Shown: positions 25,801-36,830 of the stretch, one piece after another | Position numbering within the stretch: the first letter of the stretch is position 1 | Layout: the number at the start of each line of letters is the position of its first letter | DNA from: Klebsormidium nitens | Taxonomy: Eukaryota; Streptophyta; Klebsormidiophyceae; Klebsormidiales; Klebsormidiaceae | Direction of reading: 5' to 3' | DNA length: 64,000 nt | NCBI GenBank assembly: GCA_000708835.1 | Contig: DF237325.1 | Location: 1-64,000 of the forward strand | Notes under the pieces: generated by a model | Told to the model about the DNA's origin: nothing | Seen by the model: the letters and a program-made list of their open reading frames with translations, nothing else | The model's database searches: none | Program-made: the position numbers and the translations under genes

Positions 25801-28800
25801 CAGACATGTCTGCAGCACGATTCCGCTTGCTGCTTATCGGAGGAGTTGACACAGTCCGCTGTCCCCTCCGCGTCGAATTTTGCCAACCGTTTATCTGGCA
25901 GACGAAGCCGTTTCATAGCCTTTATTATTCAAAGAACTCTCTCGTGCGATGGCGTCTACAGGGCGAAGAGGCCCCCCCTCCCGGCGAGGCGGACCCGAAG
26001 CACCCGGTCGCGCCGAACGCGCTGTGGGACATCGTGGGCCGTGTGAAGCAGCGCATTGTGGACGGGTTCAGCCCTGAGGCGCGCAGCGTGTTCGAGCGCG
26101 AGTTCCACCTCTTCGACAGTATCACGGCCATCAGCGGCAAGATCAAACCGCTGCCGAAAGAGCAGCGCCGGGCCGCCATTAAACCGTGAGCACGCGTCGC
26201 GCAAGTTCTCTCTCTCGGGGCAGTTGTCTCTATTTTGGGCTGTCTGATTGGAGCGATTATTTCCTCCGGTTGAGTTCCGCTGGTCCTTTTTCTTGGCTTA
26301 CGTCAAAGCCTTGGTTGACAGTGCTCAACGGGATAGCTGGAATGGTGGGTACTTGGAGCGTAACTTGTGCGGCTGGCATCCAGTCTCTAAAGCATAAGAG
26401 GACTCTGTAGTCGGCACTTGTCAAAGCACACGTCATCTGGGCACGGCTGGGACAAGCAGCTGCCCTCACACGCTAACAATGCCCTGAAGACCACCAACGA
26501 AGTGAATCCTCTTTCTCACGTGTTGTGGACCTCATTGCTGCCGTGCCGAAAATGCTCTTGGGAATAGGGGAGAACCCTGCGCTTGCAAGCAGGTGACGTC
26601 AACATGTGTGCGTTTGCATCGCTTGGGAGGGCATCGAGGTGGAGGGCGGGCACAGTTACCCATAGAGTCCCCGAAGGGCTCTAGAAAACTTGCGTCAGGA
26701 AGCTGCTGACGTCGAAGATCGTTCTCGCAGGGCTCTGGAGGGCATCGAGGTAGAGGGCGGGGACTGTTATTTGCCGACGGCCCCCGACAAGCTGGTGGTG
26801 GGCATACAGCGTGACAGCGGCGTCGCGCTCCAGTCGGCCGCCAAGGCGCCCTTCCTGCTGGCTTTCGACGTGCGGGACAGGACGGGGGATCCCTCCGCGG
26901 TGCACACGCAGGGCTGCATCTTCAAGGTACGGTAAAAAGGATTTACTAAGGGAAACAATGGCTGCCTGGCCAGTAGGTTTACAGATCTGGAAAAGATTGT
27001 CTGCCTGGCAACGAATGAGACGGACAACGAGGTTGCTTGCCCGACGAGGGACCACACGGAACGCAAACGCACGCCCGCTCAATGTCCCTAGTACTTGGAC
27101 GAAAACCGCGACTGTCCGCAGTATGCACTTGGTATTCATTTGCTATCTGACACTTTCATTTCAGGGGTGCGGAAAAACTTTGTACTTCGGCCTCTCGAAA
27201 CGCAGTCGAAAGTTTGTTCACGGCTGAAAGAGGAGCTTAATGACCTTCAAAAATACAGCTCGCCGTGCGTCTGCTCGTGTCACAGCATCTTTTCCTCCCT
27301 GGCACGTGCGTCTCAAGGAATCAAGAAGTTTGCATCAAATACTTTGCGGAACCTGCTACTGACCAGAACCGCGGCCGCGATGCGAGCTTCGCGAGTGTCT
27401 AATGACGTGTCACCTTGCGTCTGCTCGCAGGAGGGCGACGACTGCCGGCAGGACGTGCTGGCTCTCCAGGTCATCTCCCTCCTGCGCGACATGTTCGCCG
27501 CAGTACACCTGGACCTCTACCTCTGCCCGTACGGCGTTCTGCCCACCGGGTACGAGCGGGGGATCATCGAAATGGTGCCTAACACGCGCAGCCGCACCCA
27601 AATGGGCGAGGTCACGGATCACGGCCTGTTTCAAATGTACCAGCAGGACTACGGGCCGGTCGGGAGTGCCGCGTTCGAGGCGGCGCGGAATAACTTCATT
27701 GTGAGTTCGGCGGGGTATGCGGTGGCGAGCCTGCTGCTGCAGCCAAAGGACCGGCACAACGGGAACCTGCTGTACGACAACAAGGTGAGACCCGGCCTCC
27801 CGTCATTGTTTCCTGCAGTCGCGCGTTCCACCATGTAATGTGTCTTGCACCGATCTCCAATCCGCTTCCCGTACAATTGCATCTGCGGTGGGTTTGCAGT
27901 GCAGCCCAACTGCGACAAGGGCCGTTGATTGACGTTTGTTTGCAAGTGGATCTGACTTGAGGACATTCTTTGGACATTTTGCCACTCCCGAGACGCAAGA
28001 ACTTTCCAGTAGAAGGGCGTGTGGCAGGACTTGAGCTTTTGAGTCGTTTCAACCTGTTCCGCTCCTCCGACGGGCGGCAGAAGAAGCATTCTCAAAATTT
28101 CCCGCCACAGTGTTCAGCTAGCTCTCAACTCTTGGACGGCAAAGCTTAAGTGCCAGCTTGCCCTGCGTGCAGGGCCGGCTGGTGCACATCGACTTCGGGT
28201 TCATTTTGGAGATCTCGCCGGGCGGCAACATGCGCTTCGAGAGCGCCGACTTCAAGCTGAGCCACGAGATGACGCAGCTGCTCGACCCCAGCGGGGCCAT
28301 GAGGAGCGACTCCTGGGCGCGCTTCGTCAGGTCAATTAACGCAGGGGGTTCCTATGTCTGATTTAATCAAGGGGCGTTGCTTTTAATGGTCCTGACTCCA
28401 AAGCTGCTTTTCAGTTTCGGGATGCTTCTGGGACCGATATTGCGAGTGGTATTCAGACCCTGTTTCGTCACTCTTTGTATGCCTGATCGCAGCGTGCCCG
28501 ACCAAGATCTCGTCGTTTCTTTCCGGTCCTCCTCGTCGTCATTGTGTTGTCAATTCGGTACTTCAATCCTTCCACAATCCAAGGCATAGTAGCTCTAAGC
28601 CCCTGCGTACCCCTGCTTCCACGCTTCGCGGCCCTGTGCAGCGCTTCTGCCCGAGCGGTCGGCCTTTTCACACTCCTAACGCCCATCTCTGTGCAGCCTG
28701 TGTGTGAAGGGCTACTTGGCGGCGCGCGTCCACGCGGAGGCCATCATCTCGACCGTCAATCTGATGGTCGACAGCGGCCTGCCCTGCTTCAGCCGGGGGG

Positions 28801-28955
28801 ACCCCATGGGCAACCTTCGCAAGAGACTGCACCTAGAAATGACGGAGAGGGAAGCCGCCAACTTCATGATCGCCACGTGTGAGGACGCGTACAACAAGTG
28901 GACGACCTCCGGCTACGACGTCATCCAATACCTCCAGCAAGATATTCAGCACTGA
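13863..28955 (+). CDS. Phosphatidylinositol 4-kinase alpha (type III, plant PI4Kalpha1-like)
   Basis: Makes phosphatidylinositol 4-phosphate; the plant enzyme acts at the plasma membrane with partner scaffold proteins. I join 22 exons: 13863-14795, 15111-15398, 15812-15970, 16177-16389, 16827-17003, 17471-17755, 18088-18294, 18806-18963, 19373-19559, 19955-20170, 20507-20689, 21332-21521, 21855-22168, 22613-22969, 23481-23938, 24282-24561, 25279-25497, 25962-26185, 26731-26926, 27431-27784, 28173-28330, 28697-28955. All phases agree, giving 2004 aa, close to the roughly 2000 aa of land-plant enzymes. The N-terminus (MDSLKELVDVLAAQPS) resembles theirs. The lipid-kinase core is intact: LLQPKDRHNGNLLYDNK (catalytic Asp about residue 1855) and LVHIDFGFILEISPGGN (DFG at about 1873-1875). 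The C-terminus ends YDVIQYLQQDIQH, as in plant PI4K alpha. The helical/PIK region precedes it. Several introns contain copies of adjoining exon ends (see findings). Confidence 0.95.
14927..14972. repeat. Tandem duplication in PI4K alpha intron 1
   Basis: GTGAGTCACGATTTTTGTGG plus TA occurs twice in a row with no mismatch. Each copy starts with GTGAGT, a consensus donor-like hexamer, but neither is at the exon edge. Confidence 0.85.
20670..21032. repeat. Copies of exon 11 end and donor inside PI4K alpha intron 11
   Basis: The end of exon 11 and its donor (ACCATGCAAGGCCTCCTGCAG then GTACACGTCAGC, ending about 20700) recurs at 20788-20820 with few changes, including CAG to TAG at the junction. 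Downstream, CCGCCTTGCCTTTACATCCT (about 20824) recurs at about 20983, each followed by a related stretch. This is an old tandem duplication within the intron. Confidence 0.85.
24938..25316. repeat. Four-unit array repeating the exon 17 acceptor and exon start
   Basis: Units of about 108-117 bp start after acceptor-like CAG at 24940, 25048 and 25165, with the genuine exon at 25279 as the fourth. Unit 2 is identical to the real exon for 38 nt (GCGCTGGACCTGCTGACCCC onward to the GGCCACCC). Units 1 and 3 are diverged (CCCCGTGTTTGCGAGCCACC; CCCCGTATTTGCGGGTCGCC). The spacers also match (variants of TTAGCTCAAAGCAGACTCGAAA). Confidence 0.92.
25681..25808. repeat. Perfect 64 bp tandem duplication in PI4K alpha intron 17
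   Basis: TTTGAGGATTTCGCCTTGCT and the following 44 bp occur twice in a row (25681-25744, 25745-25808) with no mismatch that I can see. The perfect identity suggests a recent event or an assembly artefact. Confidence 0.95.
26625..26775. repeat. Copy of exon 19 start in PI4K alpha intron 18
   Basis: GAGGGCATCGAGGTGGAGGG (about 26628) in the intron matches GAGGGCATCGAGGTAGAGGG at the beginning of exon 19 (about 26738), with flanking similarity either side. The copy lies about 110 bp upstream, the same spacing as the units in the intron 16 array. Confidence 0.85.
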
Positions 28956-31377
28956 AACGTGCAGACCAGAACACATATGCTCGATCACAGCCGAGTTTTT
29001 GAAGACCAGTGCGTATGCGTTGCATATGTTAAATAAGAATTTGCAACTTCCATTCTCAGGTGTGCCTTTATTCAAACAAGTCTGAGAAGTTGAGAACAAT
29101 GTGTCTCTGTTCGTTTGCCACAGCCGTTTCCGTTGGCAAGCTACCCAATGCTTATGGCGTTCGGTACGTCTATGGTCTTGAAATTGGCTGGCAGCTCCGA
29201 TTGCAGCTGCATGCCCGCCTTGATTCCCGTGTCGATCACAAGCAAAGCGGCTTAGGTGCTGCAGAAAGATGAGTGGCATGCTAGGACATGTTGTAAGCTC
29301 TCCGCCGCTTTGTTTGTCGATCCACTTTGTGACATTCGTTGGTACCGTCAATTGAGTCCACTCCAGCCACAGCACGCATTCGGTATTGATCTTGTTACTA
29401 ATTATGCAACCGTCCCATAACTTTGGCGCAACACAACATGTACGGAACCGATCGCAGCGTGCCCGCGCTAGCATGTGGCTGATTGATCCAAATCCATCAA
29501 TGCTTTTGGAGATCCAAACTCTGAAACTCACCGGGGGCGGCTCTCCTCAGGGTAATGATTCATGCAAGTCAGTTCGACTCTCGTTGTATTGTCACAGTTA
29601 TACATCGCCACCAGGCACTGTTGGTGCCCACTGACCCAGCATCCGAGCGCCTTTAAAGCGTTCAACCTAGCGCATTCGAGTGCCTTGAGCACTCACCCAA
29701 CGCGCCAGTACCATCGGCAGTTCAGAAGAAGCGGTACCGTACCAGCAGCGACAACACCAAACATGGGGGTTGGAAAACCATACGTAGAACACTAGAAGGG
29801 ATATAAGTACGTACGAACATGACAGTAACTTGATTGGCAATTATAGCCTTTTACTTGCCTCCCTTGGGACATCATACGATTGACATGGCCCAAAAACGGA
29901 GGCATTTTCATTCGTGATATCCTATCCTTTTTATTTCGGAACCCTTACCGGGTTGACCGCGTTGAGCGACTACCCCCCCCTTAACCCCGGCAGTTTCCCT
30001 GCTTCGAACACCGGAGATTTTGAACCCCGTACTAAACCCTTCATCGCAAAACTTTCAAGGGTTCCGAGGACATTCTAGTTGAAATGATGGCGGCATGGAT
30101 TCATGGAATGATGACATGGACATTATGCACATTCTGGCCCACGCCTGGCCAGCTTTTCCGCTCAGGCAGCGCTGTCATGCACACTGCACACGCAGCATGC
30201 ACACGTACTGCACAACGCAGTCAACAGAGTAGCCAAGTAATATTAGTGCTACCGGTATGCAGTCAAAAGTAGTAGTGCAATGCGGTCAACAGTAGTGCAA
30301 TGCAGTTGACAATTACAATGGTGACGTGCAGGCTGATCAGGAACATCATATAGGTCGGTATACAGGACCCTGGCCAAAGATGCCGTGGATTTCGGGGTGA
30401 ACACCAAAGAAGTTCTGCCACTCGAAGGGCGAGGGACCAAGGATTACACAGCAGCCGGGTCTCATGCAAGTTGCCGAGGGGTTTTGTCCAGGCCTGCATT
30501 CACTTGTGCAGCTTCGCATGAAGCCGGGTTTTAGCTGCCACCAGACATAATGTGGTGGCAACAGCTATCAGACCTTAGCCCCTCTTCTGAGAGAATGGTC
30601 TTTCTTGGTTGTTGGTGGTGCGATGTGCAGCAGACGCGATAGGCCACAGATTCAAAGGCGCACTGACCATGGTCGTCATCTGCAGGAGGATGCAGACTCT
30701 AGTTTGACTGCAGCTATGACCTAAGGTGAGAGGTCATAGCGATTGAGGGTCAACAACGAGCAGTCTCTCCAAGCTCTCAAAGTTGCTGCATCGAGCAGTG
30801 GGAACTTGAGCGGCCATCAACAAGCAGGACCGCTCCACCATGTTTCTTGTCCCGAGGTAGAGCTTCAAACCGACTAACATGTGAGTAGGCACCTCGCTTG
30901 GATCGTAGACTGCGCTACGGGGCGCATTACTTCAACCCTTGAGATCTGAGATTCCCAGCAGATGAAAGAGGATTCGGAGCACCTGTGTTGTGGGGTCACA
31001 AGCTACTGGTGCCGTTCCTTAAGCAATTCACAATGAGGTTACCCCAATCACTACAATATTCCCAGCTTCATTCTAAATCTATGAAGACTGCCTACTTGCT
31101 TTTGGTGACAGACTGCCAATCTGCCTTTCTACGTTCTTCTTCTCTACACTCTCGACGCACTCTGCCACAACGGACGTCTACTGCTTGTTGGACCCTGCCA
31201 AGTTGAGAGTGTAGCACAAAGAAAACAAGGCTGGCTCTTCACTTGTGGTGCCCCACTGAGATGTTGCATCAAGCTCCTTGACATGAACCTCTTACCTCAG
31301 TAGTTTGCCGAGGTTTGGAAAGGCTCCCCCAGGAAGCAAAGCATACCCCTTCTTTGCAGAGAATAGCGGGCATCAAC
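28956..31377. other. Intergenic region after PI4K alpha
   Basis: The first several hundred bases are PI4K alpha 3' flank; a diverged copy of part of this flank exists at about 38957-39115. From 30160 to 30310 there are short variants of AGTAGTGCAATGCGGTCAAC. A minus-strand frame at 30346-30561 is not recognised. No exon is supported. Confidence 0.45.
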
Positions 31378-34300
31378 ATGACGTACCTTTGGAAAGCACG
31401 GTCGACGGGGCTCCTTGTAGCCCTGGCCCTGCTTGCGCTACCAAAGCAATGCCGCTCTGCTTCAACATTGGTTCCGCCCCCAGGTCAGTTCCCATATCAG
31501 TCACAACATCTTCTAAACTCTTCTGACCTCTTCATCTTCTTCATGGCGGCTCGCCAGCTTGGCTTTTTGATAGTAGGCTTTGGAGGGTTCGGGAAGACTG
31601 TGCTCTGTCTTAACAGCTTGATCAGGTACCATTATGGACTTTCCTTTGCAGTTCTGCTTCGACCGGTGATTTGAAGGGCGCCGTCCAGAGGACTGGAACT
31701 TGAGCAGAGAATAATCCAAGGATTGATACTGCTGTCAGACTGGTTGATTCCTTTGTGCCTGCTCCGACAGTCAACCGCTCCTACGTAGTCCCCAGGACTT
31801 GAACTTCTTTCACAGTTAGAATTGTTTTTTCCAGCAAATCTTGTGTCTGACCTTCCTGTTCCGTGTTGACCTGCATGAGGGGTTCAGGTTTGGCCGACAT
31901 GTCATTTTGATCACATGGCAGCTTGAGGAACCCTCATCGCTATGAGCAACAAGGGCGCGGAACACAAGTCAAAATCTTCAAGCTTGTTGTTGTGCACTCT
32001 TCTGGTTTCAACTGAGGAGCGGTACTTGCCTGGTATGGGGTCGCTGGACCGATTCTGACTCTCAAGACAAAAGATCGGCCTTCTGTAAAAGCTAGCCCCC
32101 TTCTACTTTGCAGCTATCTGCCCGGACAGCGGCTTCCCAAACCAGGCAAGTTTGATCACCAGCTCTCTGATTGCAGATTACATGTCACCCCTGGTTGTGG
32201 GTGGGCCTCTTGACTTGAAAGTCGAAGGCTGCGTGCACGCATGGATTCAATGCCTTGGAGACCTCATGGGGAAAACATCAGGAGCTAGCTTTCACGCCGA
32301 TGGTTGCAGGCGATCACTTTGTTTTATGGCCTGCTCACACCTTTGAGAAATGTTATGAATGACCAAGTTCGCTACATGGCATATTGACTGGGAGTTTGGC
32401 ACCGGATTGTAGCTTCTCAAACTGCTCCATGAGCTTTGGATATCCTCGGATGTGGTTATGCTGACTTTCCTTCGCCAGAGGTTCATCAGTGATCACTCTG
32501 CCTGATTCGTTACCATCTTCAGTTTGGCTCAGCTTCAAACGTCATCAATCTATTGGCGGTTCTACATCCTCAATCAACTGATCAGCTTATGGGTCATAGT
32601 CATTAACAATGCAGTAATCAAGGATTCCGTTGAAGTAACGCGACATGTCCATTTGCTTCTGCAGTGCTTCACCGCGGATCGCAGTGACTTCGTCTGCTGC
32701 ACCGCTGAGTGCGGACCCGTAACTGATAACCAGGCCACTTGCTTGGACGAGCAAACCGGGGCAACTGCAACCTCAACTTCAAACCCGCCCCCGCCGCCTC
32801 CGAACCTGCCTGCAAACCCGCCCCCAATTCCAACTCCAACCCCATCCCTAACCACAACCCCAACCCCAACCCCAACTCCAACCGCAACCTCGACTCCGAC
32901 ACCAAACCCAATCGCATCTGTCCCCAACGGCGAGCTTGTTCCCAGCTTGGGGACGCCTGCGCCAGCCACTATCAGCAGTGCCCCTGAGGGATCCCCCGAC
33001 GCCCTTGCCCCCACTTCCCCCCCGGCACAAGCACTCGCACCAACAGCCCAACTGGTTACCGCTACCGCTCCGTCGCCCAGTTCCTCGACAAGTACTGCAT
33101 CTTCACCTTCACCTGCTAGCGGACCTGGTAACCCGCCACCTAACCAGAGTGCAAACCCCCCTGCATCAGGTGAGCAACTGGGATTGGAGAGTAGATGGGG
33201 AGGACTTCCCCGAGGAGTCTTTTTTGGAGTTGATTGACTGTAGGAGAACGACGAAAGACTGGCAGGAAATGCAGAGATACTCATCTTCTGGCATGATACT
33301 TTCCCCGTTGCTTACGTTGGGGTGAGGGCGGTAGAGAAGCCCAGCAGATTGCGGGATTTGCGCCTTTGTTGCACGGTGAGACGGCCTTCGCAATTTTACC
33401 CGCACGGCTTGCCCTGTCGGAACTTCGTGTACTTTTTTTCTCTGCGGAGCTCCCACGGTTGGGGGCCAACGTGCTCTAACTGACATGAACGGTAGACAAT
33501 TGGAAAAGCAAAGCTTGGGTGTTTCTGTGCTATGCTGTTTCCCCCATTTCTGGTCTCTCATCTGGTACGATCGTTTTTGGCAGTAAACCCCGGCCCCTCG
33601 ACGACACGTCTTCTTGACATGTTTCAAAATCCTTCCGATACGTTCAGAAACTTGCAACCAAGGGTGCATTCTTCGTGTGTGGGCTTCTTGGGTAACTGCT
33701 CGAGCCTGAGTCTTGCACCCATCGGTGGGACGCACAGGGTCCGCTTCACCTTCCCCAACTTCGCCGCACCACTCATTTCCGCGCACATAGCCGCCTTTGC
33801 CGTTTCCCCTCTCCTCATCTCACCCGCAAAGCGCACCCCCCCAAGAAGATCCATCTTCAAGCCATCACGTCACAGGCACCCCCCCACCACCCTTCCGGGG
33901 ATCCACCCCCCCGCTTGGAAACCCCACTGCGTCGCCCCCCCCCGGTACGACTCTGAGGGCCTTCACGACGGTTACCTCGGAAACCCCCCCACCGCCTCGC
34001 TCACAACCAGCCCCCCGAACAGCCATCCACCTCCGCAGGGGGTTGCGCCCCCCCCGCCGAAGGTGTCCGCCCCGCCTCCGCCGGTCGTGAAAGCACCCCC
34101 CCCGCCACGAGGTCGCGAAATCCCCCCCGCCGCCCGAGCAGGGAGCACCCCCGCCGCCCAAGCGGGCACCTCCACCGCCCCGACAGGCGCCCCCGCCGCC
34201 AGGTGAGCAAGATTTGCGAATTGCATTTTCCGACAGTCAGCAAATCGATCGTCACTCTGAGCATGTCTTGTGGCTTTAGGCCACCGTAAAACCCAAGCAG

Positions 34301-35703
34301 GATGTTGAAAGCATCGGCGGCGCATCTATAGATTCCGGTGGGGCTCGTTTCTTCTAAGTCTTGGTCTCTCCCATTTCTTGACCGGGAAGGCGACCCTAAC
34401 CAACGCGTGCGTCCCCTCACCTAAGTCTGTCTGCTATCAACCTGCTTTCTGGGTCCTTCCAATGCGTGAGCGGTTCCTCGCCCCGACTCAGCCGTGCTCC
34501 TCTCGCGCGCATCTAAATCCGGAAGCACACGAAGGACACTAACCTGATTGGTCAGCCTGACGAAACCCGTCTTCCCTGCCTGCAGTTCCAACCAACCGCA
34601 CCTTCACCGTCCGCAACAACTGCGCCCAAACGGTCTGGGTCGCCCAGTTCAGCGTCCCGGGCTACACCCCGTTGACCACCACCTCGAACCTAACCCTAAC
34701 CACCGGCCAAACCGCCGTCTTCACAACCGACAACACCTGGATCGGTCGCATCTGGGGGCGGACCAGATGTGGGGGATCCCCTTTCCGCTGCGCCACGGGC
34801 GACTGCAACGGCGCCACGTGTGCCAAGGGCGTGACGGGGCAACCTCCGGCCACGCTCGCGGAATTCACGCTCGCGCAGCCTCGGGGTTTGGACTTCTATG
34901 ACGTCAGCGTGGTTGACGGGTTCAACCTGCAGATACAGGTACGGAAGAGACTTTCCTTTTATCCAGATTGTTTGGAAACCTGTAATAACTAGGAGGGCCG
35001 TTATGAAAACGAGAGCGCGATGGGGGAGATGCGTGATCTTACCTGACAATTGAGGGAAGTCGATTAACCATTTTGAATCGTTATACATCGATCTCCAACT
35101 CCTTGTTAAAGACGTCAGTTCTTGAGTTCTAATTGTTGAGCTCAGGCAGGTGGTACGACCATGGCTGACTCTCAACTATTATGATCGTCCTATAGACCCT
35201 TGCAGAGCGCAGCGACAGCTCCGTGATTTTGCAAGCCAGTGTGAAAAGCACCTACAATCCTCGGTATTTGTCCCGTCTTGGATTTGTCCGGTTTCGACCT
35301 CGTTTTGAATCCAGAATTAGTCATGCAAGCTTCGTTTCTCGCGCAGATCAAGCCGAGCAAGTCCAGCTGCCCCACGATCGGCTGCGTCGCCGACCTGGTT
35401 AACAACGGCGCCTGCCCGGCGGTCCTCCAGAAGAAGGACGCCTCCGGAAAAGTTGTCGGGTGCTACAGCGCGTGCTCCGCTCCAGCGATGACGACCTCCC
35501 CCGACCGCCCCAAGTACTGCTGTACTGGGAACTACAGCCTCCCCGGGCCGTGCCAGGCGGTGCACCCCGACCAGTTTTCCTCCGTGCTCAAGACGGCTTG
35601 CCCCACGGCGTATAGCTATGCGTACGACGAGAACAATAACAGCCTCTCCCAGTGCCCCGGGGGCTCCGGTGACTACGATATATTCATGTGCTGGGGGGCG
35701 TGA
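31378..35703 (+). CDS. Secreted thaumatin-like protein with long proline-rich linker
   Basis: Model: 31378-31483, 32114-32145, 32665-33169, about 33876-34202, 34586-34938, 35347-35703. Exon 1 encodes a signal peptide (STGLLVALALLALPKQC). A 32 nt exon with a GC donor (CAG|GCAAGT) and the start of exon 3 give a cysteine-rich segment (CFTADRSDFVCCTAECG). A long Pro/Thr/Ser/Ala linker follows. Exons 5-6 hold a complete thaumatin domain: FTVRNNCAQTVWVAQF, WGRTRC, ATGDC, FYDVSVVDGFNLQIQ, YCCTGNYSLPGPC, ACPTAYSYAYDE. I count the canonical 16 cysteines, and the acidic-cleft residues appear present. Plant TLPs are extracellular, stress- or pathogen-related, and some bind beta-glucans. Oddity: the Pro-rich fourth exon contains one in-frame TGA (34088-34090), while the P-rich reading jumps frame in its middle, so either homopolymer errors or an extra intron is present there. 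Confidence 0.85.
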
Positions 35704-35946
35704 GGGCGATAACAGCTTGTGAGGCTGTGGGTCCTAGAAACGCCAGGATTACTTCGAGCCTGATCGAAGTACTTGTGTCGAAGTATAGCTATTCTTCGTG
35801 AGTTGTTTTCAGAGAGTCAAATAAAGGGTGCAATCGCGGAGTATAGCTCGAGATGAGAAAGCATCTCATCGGGTTGGACGCTGAATTAGAAGACCTTCAA
35901 AGCTTTCAAAAGACAGCATAAGTAGCTAGGCGTTCTGGACACATTG

Positions 35947-36082
35947 TTCGGTCTTGCCAAAAGCAGATTGAAAGATTTGCTTTAGATCATCGAGTTGAGG
36001 TAGAAGCAGGTCACCTTATTCGTTCTTGCCAAAAAGAGATTGGAAGATTTGCTTTAGATAATCGAGTTGAGGTATGAGCAGG
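35947..36082. repeat. Diverged tandem duplication of about 69 bp
   Basis: TCTTGCCAAAAGCAGATTGA onward through GATTTGCTTTAGATCATCGA and GTTGAGGTAGAAGCAGGT is followed by a second copy (TCTTGCCAAAAAGAGATTGG onward). About 90 percent of positions match by eye. Confidence 0.85.
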
Positions 36083-36589
36083 TTAGACTGAAGGTTAGAG
36101 ATGTTGGGTAGGCTAATGATTGCTTAAAAAGCTATTTTGCGTTTGTTACAAACCATAGCCTTTATGGATCATGCAGACCAGTGCACAGACATAGCTAGAC
36201 TTATCGATAGCGGTGAAGCTGACCTGGAGTAGGGAAATTAATCCAGATAACTAGGGCCTTGCCTGGTTTAGTCAGTTTATTGTTGTTTTTGGTAAATACG
36301 TTATGATGGATTGACGCTTGCAGAGAAACTGACATGCGGCTTCGTCGTACGTTGACAGTTAACCGGCAATCAGCTAGAATAAAATATCTCCTTTTGAACT
36401 CCAATCTTCCATGCATTTTGTTCGTCTTGGCGCCATGTACGCCCACGTGCAGGTGCTTCAATGTATAAAAGACGTATGAAAAGTGACCGTCTCGATTGCC
36501 GACAACGACGACTTGGGTGGATGACATAGCCATGCAGTCGAAACACTGAGCTCAATATGCACAGGGCACTTTCGCAATCAACCAAGGCC

Positions 36590-36830
36590 CAACCAGACCG
36601 GCCTGGTTGACGGGCCTCAACCGGGGTCTGGTTGACCGTCAACCGGGCAGGGCGTGGTTGGGATCGACTTCTCCAGGACTGGTTGACGTCAACCATGACC
36701 GGTTGATCGTCAACCGGGGCGGGACTGGTTGACGGTATTCTTGACCAGAGCACGGTTGACCACCAATCAGGGCGGGCCCGGTTAATGGTCAGCCACAGAA
36801 TGCTTGGCGCCTGGTTGATGATTGGTTGAG
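36590..36830. repeat. Cluster of GGTTGAC / GTCAACC motifs
   Basis: At least five GGTTGAC and three GTCAACC motifs occur within about 170 bp, several paired as short palindromes (GGTTGACCGTCAACC, GGTTGACGTCAACC), with further variants such as GGTTGAT and GGTTAAT. The core TTGAC is the plant W-box core bound by WRKY factors. A decayed satellite is equally possible. Confidence 0.75.

Noticed and set aside
30346-30561. 71-codon minus-strand frame (LGPSPFEWQNFFGVHPEIHG)
   Set aside because: Coding-like in composition but without a recognised family or splice partners; too little to call.
32574-33284. 236-codon minus-strand frame
   Set aside because: It is the antisense of the Pro/Thr-rich exon of the thaumatin-like gene; the Val/Gly-rich low complexity is a reverse reading of CCN codons.
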